Below, piece by piece: positions 24,348-31,926 of a stretch of DNA of 64,000 nt. The stretch's first letter is position 1. Every line of letters starts with the position of its first letter. This DNA comes from Caballeronia glathei (lineage in GTDB: Bacteria; Pseudomonadota; Gammaproteobacteria; Burkholderiales; Burkholderiaceae). Where the stretch lies: the NCBI RefSeq assembly GCF_000698595.1, contig NZ_JFHC01000006.1:62001-126000 (forward strand), written 5' to 3'. Under the pieces are notes generated by a model, which worked only from the letters and a program-made list of their open reading frames with translations, ran no database searches and was not told the origin of the DNA. The position numbers and the translations under genes were made by a program.

Positions 24348-25304
24348 ATGTGGTTCAAGAATCTTCAGCTTCATCGTCTTCCGGCTCACTGGGCCGTCAC
24401 GCCCGATCAGATGGAACAGTGGCTCGCGCCGCACGCGTTCGCGCCGGGCAGCACCGCCGAGATGCAGGCGCAGGGCTGGGCGTCGCCGCGCGATGATGGC
24501 GCGCTCGTCTATTCCACGCATCGCCAGATGCTGCTCGTGTTTCGCGCGGAGAAGAAGCTTTTGCCCGCGTCGGTGGTCAATCAGGTCACGAAGGCGCGCG
24601 CCCTCGAACTCGAGGAGCAGCAGGGCTTCAAGCCGGGGCGCAAGCAGTTGCGCGAACTGAAGGAGCAGGTCACCGACGAACTGCTGCCGCGCGCATTCAG
24701 CATCCGCCGCGATACGCGCGTGTGGATCGATCCGGTGAACGGCTGGCTCGTGATCGATGCCGCGTCGCAGACGCTCGCCGACGACGTCCTCGGCCTCCTC
24801 GTCAAGTCCGTCGGCGCGCTGCCGGTTTCGGGCGTGCGCGTTGCGCGCGCCCCCGTCTCGGCGATGACGGACTGGCTCCTGTCGGGCGACGCCCCCGCGG
24901 GCTTCACGCTGGACCAGGACACCGAGCTGCGGTCGAGCGGCGAGGGCAACGCCACGGTGCGCTATGTCGGACACGCACTGGACGCCGAGGACATGCGCCG
25001 CCACATCGAGGCGGGCAAGCAGTGCATGCGTCTTGCGATGACGTGGAACGACCGCGTGTCGTTCGTGCTGACGCCTTCGCTTGCCATCAAGCGCGTGGCG
25101 GCGCTCGACGTGCTCAAGGAAGCCGCCGACCCCACCGCGCAGAACGACGACGAGCGCTTCGAATCGGATGTCGTGCTGATGGCGGGGGAACTGGCGCGGA
25201 TGCTCGCCGATCTCGTCGAGGCGCTCGGCGGAGAGCTGAACGAGATGAACGAGGCGGGCGGAGCACACGATGCGAGCCGGGCATTGCAGCAGGCGGCGGC
25301 CTGA
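24348..25304 (+). CDS. rdgC: Recombination-associated protein RdgC
   Basis: 318 residues from the ATG at 24348, beginning [11 protein letters not shown], the conserved start of RdgC. Other family regions are [20 protein letters not shown], the helical [40 protein letters not shown] and [20 protein letters not shown]. RdgC forms ring-shaped dimers that coat DNA and limit RecA filament formation. The length is close to the usual ~300 residues. There is no obvious Shine-Dalgarno sequence at this start, but the alternative at 24300 would add 16 residues with no homology. Acts in the nucleoid. Confidence 0.92.
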   Translation: MWFKNLQLHRLPAHWAVTPDQMEQWLAPHAFAPGSTAEMQAQGWASPRDDGALVYSTHRQMLLVFRAEKKLLPASVVNQVTKARALELEEQQGFKPGRKQLRELKEQVTDELLPRAFSIRRDTRVWIDPVNGWLVIDAASQTLADDVLGLLVKSVGALPVSGVRVARAPVSAMTDWLLSGDAPAGFTLDQDTELRSSGEGNATVRYVGHALDAEDMRRHIEAGKQCMRLAMTWNDRVSFVLTPSLAIKRVAALDVLKEAADPTAQNDDERFESDVVLMAGELARMLADLVEALGGELNEMNEAGGAHDASRALQQAAA

Positions 25305-25319
25305 TGCCGCCGGCCGCCC

Positions 25320-26459
25320 TCACTCCGAGGCCGGGCGCACGGCGAACGCGAAGCCGTTCTTGCCGTTGCGCTTGACCTGGTACATGGTTTCGTCGGCGGC
25401 GGCGACGAGCCGCCAGTAATCCGCGACGCGGTCCGGAAAGCTCGCGATCCCGATGCTCGCCCGCACGACGCCAAGCCCCATCTGCTCGTCGGTCTGCGAC
25501 ACGCACGCGATGAGCCGCTGCGCGATCGTGCTCAGCTCGGCGTCGCTTGCGAACGTGCGCACGAGCACGGCGAACTCGTCGCCGCCGATGCGCGCGACGA
25601 CGTCGCCCGTGCGCACCGATTCACGAAAGCGCTTCGATACCGCAATCAGGAATTCGTCGCCGATGCGGTGGCCGAACGTGTCGTTCACGCGCTTGAAGCC
25701 GTCGAGGTCCATGTACAGCACGGCGATCTTGCCGGGGCTCGGCACGCCGTGCGAGCGCGCCGCCGTCTCTCCGAGCGCGGCGAAGAGCTTGCGCCGGTTC
25801 GGCAGGCCGGTCATCGCGTCGTGCAGCGCGGCGTATTCGAATTCGTGCGACATGCCGGCGAGCTGGCGGTTGCGCTTCGCGTACATGCCGAGCGCGGTGA
25901 CGAGCACGCCGAACACGATCGCCGACAGCACGATCAGCGTGTCCGCCACGCGCGAGATGCGCGCGCGCATCGCGGCGCTCACGCGCTCGCGTTCGGCGCG
26001 CCAGTAGGCCGACGCCGTATCGAGCGCCGTACTCGCGGCATCGAAGCCCGCCGCGGGCGACAGCACGGCCCTCGGCAGCGGCGGGGCGCGTGACGGGCTC
26101 GCGTTCACGAGCGCATCGAGCGTGGCGAGCCGCGCGGCAAGCTCGACGCGCGCGCGCCGGTAGCCATCGGGATAGGAGCCGGCGTCGCCCGAGGGCGGCT
26201 GCCACGCGATCGCCGCGCTGCGGGCGCTCTCGGCGCGGTCCACGGCTTCTAGCACGAGGCTGATGTATTCCTGTTCCAGCTGGGCCGAAAAGATCGCCTT
26301 CACCTGAAACGCGAGAAAGAGCAGGCCGATCAGCAGGCAAACGAGCGACGCGCCGGCCATCGGCGCAGGCCCGGGCTTGCGCAGCTGCGCCGCGATCCAG
26401 CGCGGCGCGCGGCTGCGCTCACGGACGGGAATATTCGTCTCGCTGGCTCGAGTTGCCAT
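25320..26459 (-). CDS. Membrane-bound diguanylate cyclase (GGDEF)
   Basis: 379 residues. Two membrane helices (ASLVCLLIGLLFLAFQVKAI near residue 45 and the VADTLIVLSAIVFGVLVTAL region near 175) bracket a periplasmic helical sensor of about 110 residues. A GGDEF domain follows: LHDAMTGLPNRRKLF, YMDLDGFKRVNDTFGH and the active site ARIGGDEFAVLV. The inhibitory I-site RTGD sits five residues before GGDEF, so product inhibition should operate. It makes cyclic di-GMP in response to an envelope signal. No EAL domain. Its start overlaps the upstream gene by 41 bases, which hints at co-transcription. Confidence 0.9.
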   Translation of the reverse strand: MATRASETNIPVRERSRAPRWIAAQLRKPGPAPMAGASLVCLLIGLLFLAFQVKAIFSAQLEQEYISLVLEAVDRAESARSAAIAWQPPSGDAGSYPDGYRRARVELAARLATLDALVNASPSRAPPLPRAVLSPAAGFDAASTALDTASAYWRAERERVSAAMRARISRVADTLIVLSAIVFGVLVTALGMYAKRNRQLAGMSHEFEYAALHDAMTGLPNRRKLFAALGETAARSHGVPSPGKIAVLYMDLDGFKRVNDTFGHRIGDEFLIAVSKRFRESVRTGDVVARIGGDEFAVLVRTFASDAELSTIAQRLIACVSQTDEQMGLGVVRASIGIASFPDRVADYWRLVAAADETMYQVKRNGKNGFAFAVRPASE

Positions 26460-27252
26460 TCTGTCGATAGCTCACGCGGTGAAAGAACGAACCCATGCGG
26501 GCGAAGAGGCTCTCGTCCGGTTTGGCGTGCGTCGCCGGATGACGCCGGTTCTGCGAGACGGCCGGGTTTTGCCGGCTCGCCCGGGTCGATGCCTGCTGCG
26601 GGTTCGGGCTCGCGCTCGCCATGCGGGCGGAACGTCGCGCCGCTTGCGTGGTCCGGGCGGGCGGGGCGGTCGGGGCAGGACGGGCCGTTGCGACCGCGAC
26701 GGCCGCGGCGGAGGGCGCCACGGGCGTCGCAGGCGCAGCCGACGGAGCCGACGGAGCCGCTTCGGCGGCGGCGAGAATCGCGGCGGTCGCCGTCGATACG
26801 GGCGCGAGCGGATCCGGTATCTGCGCGGCGGTTTGCGCGGCGGTCTGTGCGGGAAGTGCCGCGAGGCCCGGTGCAGGAGCGGGTTCGGCCGCGGCATAAG
26901 GCGCCGCGCCCGTTGCGCCCAGCGCGGACGGCGCCTCGCCGGGCATATAGGCCTGCGTCGGCTCGACGATGCCAGTCGAAAGCGTCTGGGCTGCGAGCGT
27001 CGCCTGCGTGATGCCGAGTTCCTGCCGCGCAATGGCCATCGCTTCCACGTACGCGCGCTGATCCTGGTTGAACCAGACCTTGTAGCCGACCGTACCCGCC
27101 ACCCCTATGCCGAGCGCGCTCGCCGAAGCGATCCACAGGGCCAGCCGGCCGAAGCGCCGGGGCGCGTGGGGGGGAAGATCGTCGTGGACGAGGTCGATGT
27201 CGGCATCCGGGCTCGCGGCACCCGATGTCGGCAGCTCGGCATGTCTGAACAT
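26419..27252 (-). CDS. Ala/Pro-rich membrane-anchored protein of unknown function
   Basis: 277 residues from an ATG with GGAGAG upstream. One membrane helix near residues 37-57 (LALWIASASALGIGVAGTVG) separates a short cytoplasmic head from a long, low-complexity Ala/Pro/Thr periplasmic region (residues ~115-215) and a basic tail (ARMGSFFHRVSYRQNGNSS). The low-complexity part has no fold signature. It overlaps the start of the diguanylate cyclase gene by 41 bases on the same strand, so it may work with it, for example as a periplasmic spacer or wall-contact protein. No family recognised. Confidence 0.55.
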   Translation of the reverse strand: MFRHAELPTSGAASPDADIDLVHDDLPPHAPRRFGRLALWIASASALGIGVAGTVGYKVWFNQDQRAYVEAMAIARQELGITQATLAAQTLSTGIVEPTQAYMPGEAPSALGATGAAPYAAAEPAPAPGLAALPAQTAAQTAAQIPDPLAPVSTATAAILAAAEAAPSAPSAAPATPVAPSAAAVAVATARPAPTAPPARTTQAARRSARMASASPNPQQASTRASRQNPAVSQNRRHPATHAKPDESLFARMGSFFHRVSYRQNGNSSQRDEYSRP

Positions 27253-27685
27253 GGCAGCGCTCTCCGAATCGTTTCGTCAGACCTGGCGGCATAACGGCGG
27301 GTAACTGAAGACTTTACCCGCCACCCCGTGCGAGCGTCAGCCGAGACATCGTGAAAAGCCGCCAGTGCCCGCTGCGCGACCCGTCCGGCTGAAGAGAAAC
27401 CGGCGGTTCGTCTGACAAAACCTGCCGGTGCACCCCGCGTGTTTCAACCGTGACGAGGGTGCCGCGACAATGTAACTCGCGGCGTCATCGCAGACAATCT
27501 GCATTAACGCGCGTATTGGAACAGCCGGAACAGCCATTTTCGTCGACCTGCCGCATGCACAGAGACGCCCCGGGCGGATGACCGTCGAAGAAACGGTTTC
27601 GGCCCGCGAATTGACCGGGTGTTGCGTTGCAGCATACGGATAGGTATGATTAGGGTAATCCCTTATTAGCTAGCCGGAGTTTCCC
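27253..27685. other. 433-base intergenic region with promoter for a small ORF
   Basis: Upstream of the Ala/Pro-rich gene (minus strand) and of the small ORF at 27686 (plus strand). Two imperfect inverted segments (CGGCGGGTAA at 27294-27303 and TTACCCGCC at 27313-27321) could form a hairpin: GGCGGGTAA pairs with TTACCCGCC. Apart from that and the sigma70-like promoter at 27622-27650, no gene is supported. Confidence 0.5.
27622..27650 (+). promoter_or_regulatory. Sigma70-type promoter for the small ORF at 27686
   Basis: TTGCGT (27622-27627), 17-base spacer, TATGAT (27645-27650). Both boxes differ little from TTGACA and TATAAT. A start about seven bases later would give a leader of roughly 30 bases before the ribosome-binding site of the ORF at 27686. 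Confidence 0.55.
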
Positions 27686-27814
27686 ATGATCATGTCCCAT
27701 CTCATCGCCCGCGTTGCCGACTTCGTGCGTCTCCAATATGCAGACTTCAAGTACGGGCTCGCCTTTCACGACAAGATGTGCGAGCGCATCCTGCAAGGCC
27801 GCCGCGCGCGATAA
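27686..27814 (+). CDS. Small protein of 42 residues, unknown function
   Basis: Too short for most gene callers. It has GGAG six bases before the ATG and a good promoter 36 bases upstream. The product begins MIMSHLIARVADFVRLQYAD and ends DKMCERILQGRRAR: an amphipathic helix followed by a Phe/Tyr-rich middle and a basic end with one Cys. A start at the second Met (27692) is equally possible. No other long frame competes with it on this strand. A soluble or membrane-surface-associated small protein is suggested; no family recognised. Confidence 0.5.
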   Translation: MIMSHLIARVADFVRLQYADFKYGLAFHDKMCERILQGRRAR

Positions 27815-27873
27815 GGCGCACACGGGCGGCGCCCGCTCGCCGTCCGCCGCCCTGACGGCGCACCCGGCCGGCA

Positions 27874-28722
27874 TCAGGCTTTCGCGGCCTGCCGGCCCGC
27901 CACGACGAGCGCGATGCCGCCGAGCACCGCCGCCGATCCCACCACGAGCCGCGCGCTGAGCGGCTCGCCGAGCAGTCCGATCCCGCCAAGTGCCGCGATC
28001 ACCGGCACGCTCAGTTGCACCGAGGCCGCCGTTGCCGCCCTCAGGTGCTTCACCACCGCGTACCAGATCACGTAGCCCACGCCCGACGTCACCGCGCCCG
28101 AGACCACGGCACAGGCGAAACCCGTGCCATCGAACGAAAACTGCGCGAGCGTAAGCGTGCTCAGCCCCGCCGCGAACGGCACCGCGCGCAAGAAATTTCC
28201 CGCATTGGTCACGACCGGCTCGCCCGCGCCGCGTCCGCGCAACGAATAGATGCCCCAGGCGACGCCCGCGCCCAGCATGAGCACCGACGACAGCAGCGGC
28301 GGCGCCGACACCCCCGGCAGCACCAGCCACGTCATCCCCGCGAGCGCCAGCACGAGCCCCGCCCATTGCCCGATGCGCAATGGCTCGCCGCTCGCGAGGC
28401 CGTAGCCGATCATCGTCGCCTGCACGGCGCCGAAGAGCAGCAGCGCGCCGGTGCCCGCCGCGAGGCGCACGTAGGCGAAGGAAAACCCGGCCGCGTACAC
28501 GAAAAGCGTCAGCGCCGACGTCCAGTTGCCGGCGACGCCGCTCCCGCCGCCGCGCACGCGCAGGATGAGCCAGAGCGCGAGCGCCGCGGCCGCGATGCGC
28601 ACGAGCGTGAAGGTCGATGCGTCGAGCGCGGTGCCTTTTAGCGCGAGCCGGCAGAGCAGGGAATTGCCCGCGAAGGCGAGCATGGCGAGCACCGTCAGGA
28701 GGGCGATTCGCGTGCGCGGCAT
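27874..28722 (-). CDS. EamA/DMT-family transporter
   Basis: 282 residues, about ten membrane helices in two EamA repeats: RTRIALLTVLAMLAFAGNSL at the start, SFAYVRLAAGTGALLLFGAV at the end of repeat one, and YAVVKHLRAATAASVQLSVP with GGIGLLGEPLSARL closing repeat two. The FAGNSLLCRLAL opening is typical of a subgroup of inner-membrane drug/metabolite exporters. No regulator is adjacent, so no substrate can be suggested. It differs clearly from the EamA protein at 23379-24278. Confidence 0.85.
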   Translation of the reverse strand: MPRTRIALLTVLAMLAFAGNSLLCRLALKGTALDASTFTLVRIAAAALALWLILRVRGGGSGVAGNWTSALTLFVYAAGFSFAYVRLAAGTGALLLFGAVQATMIGYGLASGEPLRIGQWAGLVLALAGMTWLVLPGVSAPPLLSSVLMLGAGVAWGIYSLRGRGAGEPVVTNAGNFLRAVPFAAGLSTLTLAQFSFDGTGFACAVVSGAVTSGVGYVIWYAVVKHLRAATAASVQLSVPVIAALGGIGLLGEPLSARLVVGSAAVLGGIALVVAGRQAAKA

Positions 28723-28805
28723 GGGGCGTGGGGTAACGGGCGGAATGGAGTGAATCGGCGGGGACGGCGTGCCACGCTCCTACTGTAGTCCACCTGCGGC
28801 GAAAC

Positions 28806-29717
28806 CTACCCGGTCCTGAACGGCTCGGGCGGCTCGGACGCCGCCTTGCCCGCGGCGGCGCCGAAACGCTCGAATTCGGAGATGACCTGCGCGCCGAAGA
28901 GCAACAGCGTCGCGAGCGCCTCGAGGCTGAAGAGCACGACGATCGCCGTCGTGAGCGAGCCGTACACGACGCTCACCTGCGAGAGTGTCGCGAAATACCA
29001 GACGAGCACATGCCGGGTGATTTCCCACAGCAGCGCGGCCGTGACGCCGCCGATCAGCGCGTGTCGCAGCGACGGGCGCCCCACCGGCATCACCAGATAG
29101 ATCGACGTCAGCACGAAGATTTCGCCCGCGAGCCCGAGCAGGTAGAGCAGCACGCCCGAAAATCGCTTGAGCGACACGTAGGCGCCGAACAGGTCGATGC
29201 TGCTCGCGCCCATCGCCTGCAGGCCGTTCGAGACGAACGTGACGATCAGGAGGCCGACGCCCAGGCACAGGATGTAGCAGTAGGGCAGCACGGCGGAGAG
29301 CAGGAAATGGCGCCGCCGGATCGCGACGCGGTGCACGAAGATCACCGACATCGCATTCTCCAGCACGGTGAACGCGAGCGAGCTGAAGAAGATCATCGTG
29401 ACGAGCAGCAGCCAGCCGATCACGGCGCGATGCGTGAGGAAGTTCGCGAGCTCGCGCACGATCGCGCGGGCCTGCCCCGGCACGAGCCATTCGAGCAGGC
29501 GGGCGAGGGTGTCGAGGAGGGTCTGCTGCCCGACCAGGTTCGAGAGCGCGATCACGATGAGAATCAGGAGCGGCACGATCGACAAGAGCGCGTAGTAGGC
29601 GACCGCGCCCGCGAGCAGCATGCCCTGATTGGCGCGAAACGCCTTCAGCGTCTGCAGGATGAAGGCGCCGGGATGTTTCGCGATGTTCTCGACATTCGGG
29701 CCGAACAGGTTGCGCAT
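28806..29717 (-). CDS. YihY/BrkB-family inner-membrane protein
   Basis: 303 residues from the ATG at 29717, which has GGAGA upstream; the longer frame to 29804 has no support. The YihY/BrkB fold is shown by RANQGMLLAGAVAYYALLSI, VPLLILIVIALSN, YGSLTTAIVVLFSLEALATL and LFGAQVISEFE at the end. Six membrane helices are expected. The name comes from Bordetella BrkB (serum resistance) but the biochemical role is unknown; it is not tRNA RNase BN. The gene is monocistronic here, with 83 bases to the EamA gene. Confidence 0.87.
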   Translation of the reverse strand: MRNLFGPNVENIAKHPGAFILQTLKAFRANQGMLLAGAVAYYALLSIVPLLILIVIALSNLVGQQTLLDTLARLLEWLVPGQARAIVRELANFLTHRAVIGWLLLVTMIFFSSLAFTVLENAMSVIFVHRVAIRRRHFLLSAVLPYCYILCLGVGLLIVTFVSNGLQAMGASSIDLFGAYVSLKRFSGVLLYLLGLAGEIFVLTSIYLVMPVGRPSLRHALIGGVTAALLWEITRHVLVWYFATLSQVSVVYGSLTTAIVVLFSLEALATLLLFGAQVISEFERFGAAAGKAASEPPEPFRTG

Positions 29718-30079
29718 GAGTTCTCCGCCGCGCCGCGAAGCCGGTCCGCTCGCGGGCCGCGTGGTGACGGCGGCTGTGCGAAGGGAGCGATGCCGTGCGG
29801 CCATGCCGGCTCGCGTGGCGGCGAGCGCCGCGCACGCTGTCGATGTAGCAATTTTTGCGCCGCTGGCGTCGTTGTCGGCGCGGCCGCGGGAGTCAGGGGT
29901 TCAGGGCATCGATCGCGTGGCCGGCTCGCGGCGGACGCTGGCGCGCCGCTCCAGGCCACGAATGGCGGCGCAGATGGCAAAACCGGCACGGCCCGCCCTG
30001 ATCGGCCCGACGCCGCGCGCGGCCGCCGGGATCGCGCGCCTCGGCAACGCGGCGCAGCGTTCGTGCACGGCATGCATGT
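29718..30079. other. 362-base gap without a recognisable gene
   Basis: Lies between the brkB-like start and the stop of the epimerase-like gene, both on the minus strand. It is GC-rich and reading frames in it are low-complexity Arg/Pro/Ala translations. It should hold the brkB-like promoter; I see nothing else. Confidence 0.4.
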
Positions 30080-30823
30080 TCATCGCGGCCCTGCATCCGT
30101 CAGGCGCAGCTCCGGCGTCCAGCCGAGCACGCGGCGCGCCTTCTCGTTGCTGACGTCGTCTTTGTCTTCGACGACGTTGAAGATTCCGCCCGACGCCCGC
30201 CGCGTCGCGAGCAGCGCCGCCCAGGCCGCCGCTTCGACGTGCACCGGACTTGGGCCGGACGGCGCCTGCGCGCCGGTGCCGGGGCCATACAGCAGTCCGT
30301 AGCGCAGCACCGTCGCGGCGAGGGGGAACGAATCGAGCGCCCATTTTTCGAGCGCCGCGATACCGCGCACGCTGATGCGGCGATTGCCCTCGGCGTCGAG
30401 ATCGAGCGGCTGATCCTCCGTGAAGGGCTTCGTGCCGGGCGCGTACGCCCACGCGATGCTCTGCGCCACGAACCGCGCGCAGCCCGCCGCGCGCGCGGCC
30501 GCAGCCAGATTGCGCGTGCCTTCGTCGCGAATGCGCGCGTTGCGCAGCGCCGCATCACCCATGCGGGCGGGGTCCAGGCCGGGCGGCAGATCGGTGAGCT
30601 GATGGATCACGACGGCGGGCCCGATGCGCACGAGCGCCGCCGAGAGCGCCGCGGCGTCGAATACGTCGACGACCACGGCAGTCGCGCCCGCCGCTTCCAA
30701 TGCCGCGGCGCGCTCGGCCCGGCGCGTGCCGCCGTAGACGGTGTAGCCCGCGCGGGCCAGCAGGGGAACGAGGGCGGTGCCGATGGCGCCTGTCGCTCCG
30801 GCCAGAAATATTCTTTCACTCAT
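30080..30823 (-). CDS. NAD(P)-dependent epimerase/dehydratase family protein
   Basis: 247 residues beginning MSERIFLAGATGAIGTALVP, an extended-SDR Rossmann motif GATGAIG. ALEAAGATAVVVDVFDAAAL is typical of atypical SDRs; AQSIAWAYAPGTKPFTEDQP follows, and the catalytic YxxxK seems replaced (VRGIAALEKWALD: no Tyr at the expected place, only the Lys). The active-site Tyr is therefore uncertain. The end is short (FNVVEDKDDVSNEKARRVLG). Substrate is unknown. It stands divergent to the MocR remnant. Confidence 0.75.
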   Translation of the reverse strand: MSERIFLAGATGAIGTALVPLLARAGYTVYGGTRRAERAAALEAAGATAVVVDVFDAAALSAALVRIGPAVVIHQLTDLPPGLDPARMGDAALRNARIRDEGTRNLAAAARAAGCARFVAQSIAWAYAPGTKPFTEDQPLDLDAEGNRRISVRGIAALEKWALDSFPLAATVLRYGLLYGPGTGAQAPSGPSPVHVEAAAWAALLATRRASGGIFNVVEDKDDVSNEKARRVLGWTPELRLTDAGPR

Positions 30824-30910
30824 GATCGGGTCCGTCGAATTGTCGTGGGGTCAGGTTAAGCGCCGCCATGGCCGGAAAACAGAGCCAAAAATCGAGGAAA
30901 CGACCGGGAC

Positions 30911-31220
30911 ATGGAACCATGGGCGTCGTTCGCCGCGTCGTGCCCCGGATTCCTTCAGTCCGGCGGGACGACGCGCACGCCGCTGCATCGGCAGGTCTAC
31001 GAGCGCTTGCGGGCGGCGATTCACGATGACGATTCACGACGGCGTGGTGACGCCCGGCGAGCGCGTGACGCCGGTGCGTACGCTCGCGAGCGTACCGGGC
31101 GCGTCGCGCGGCACATTCGGGACAGCGTGCAGCCGGCTCGCGGTGCATGGGTACTTCGTCGTGGGCGTTCAGGCGGGCACGGTCGTTCCGTTTGCTTGCC
31201 GCCCGGACCGCATGGGCCAT
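30911..31220 (+). pseudogene. Remnant of a GntR/MocR-family regulator (frameshifted)
   Basis: Two frames together read as the N-terminal winged helix of a MocR (GntR-aminotransferase fusion) regulator. The first frame gives RTPLHRQVYERLRAAIHDD. From about 31027 the frame changes and gives IHDGVVTPGERVTPVRTLAS, then VPGASRGTFGTACSRLAVHG and YFVVGVQAGTVV. The shift is explained by a 13-base tandem duplication: CGATTCACGA occurs at 31017-31026 and again at 31030-31039. The aminotransferase domain (about 350 residues) is missing altogether. The remnant is followed by unrelated sequence, so both truncation and frameshift have occurred. Confidence 0.7.
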
Positions 31221-31334
31221 CAGGCCGGATGGCTCACCGCCAGACCGGGCGTGGCCCCGAGCAAAAAGCGGAGCGGACACGGACCGGACACTAAAGCTGA
31301 AACCACAGCGCGTCGTCCGCCCGCGTTCCGGACG

Positions 31335-31541
31335 TCAGTTTCTGCGTGTCTCGCTGCGGCCGGCGTCGCTGCGCGCGGCCTCTTCGAGCGCCATGTTCAG
31401 GAAATCGTCCACTTCGCTCGCGGGCAGGTCCGACGCCTCGATGCCGCGCAGGCGGCAAAGCAGCGTAAGCGCCTCGCCGGCGGCCGCGAAGGCGTTGTGC
31501 ATGTCGCGTTGGGTGAGGCGTTTTTTTCTCATGTCAGGCAT
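31335..31541 (-). CDS. Small conserved hypothetical protein
   Basis: 68 residues; GGAGGAG sits 8 bases before the ATG at 31541. The sequence is helical and charged: MRKKRLTQRDMHNAFAAAGE, then LCRLRGIEASDLPASEVDDF, then LNMALEEAARSDAGRSE. No signal peptide or membrane segment. The good ribosome-binding site and sensible composition support a real gene, but I recognise no family and no operon partner. Confidence 0.6.
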   Translation of the reverse strand: MPDMRKKRLTQRDMHNAFAAAGEALTLLCRLRGIEASDLPASEVDDFLNMALEEAARSDAGRSETRRN

Positions 31542-31926
31542 ATCGGCGCTCCTCCGGCGAACTTTAGGGGGACACGGTGATCATGGCCGCACCGCGAGCA
31601 TGCGGAACGCGAGACGCAGCAGCAGCGGCGCCGCAAGGCGCGTTCCAGGGCAACCCGCTGTCACGCGCCGCGTCCGATTGCGGATTAAGCGCCCGCACAC
31701 ACGGCGCGCGGCATCGAGTAATCTCTGCGCAGGGAAAGCCGTACTTGCCGTAGAAGGATGCAACGCAATAAGGCAACGCAATAAGGCAACGCAAAAAAAC
31801 GCAACGCAGCCGTTGTTGAAGTTTCACCGCTGTTGAAATCTGGTCTTTCTTCAGCCGGATCGACGCTCGCGCGGCTTTCGCCGCGAGACGCAGCGCCGGG
31901 GCCGGTGACTTCGCACGGAGGATTCC
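31542..31926. other. 385-base upstream region of the NCS1 gene
   Basis: No gene is seen. It contains the 13-base tandem repeats at 31760-31809 and then the leader of the NCS1 permease gene with GGAGG at 31917-31921. A reading frame running through it on the minus strand is a GC-bias artefact. Confidence 0.5.
31760..31809 (+). repeat. Short tandem repeat, unit GCAACGCAATAAG
   Basis: GCAACGCAATAAG at 31760-31772 and 31773-31785, then degenerate copies GCAACGCAAAAAAAC (31786-31800) and GCAACGCAG (31801-31809). It precedes the NCS1 transporter gene by about 120 bases and could be a slippage-prone or regulator-binding array. Confidence 0.6.

Noticed and set aside
22776-25268. 830-codon open frame on the minus strand
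   Set aside because: Only its last ~163 codons make sense (the Lrp regulator). The rest is His/Arg-rich and lies opposite the EamA and rdgC genes, a typical GC-bias shadow.
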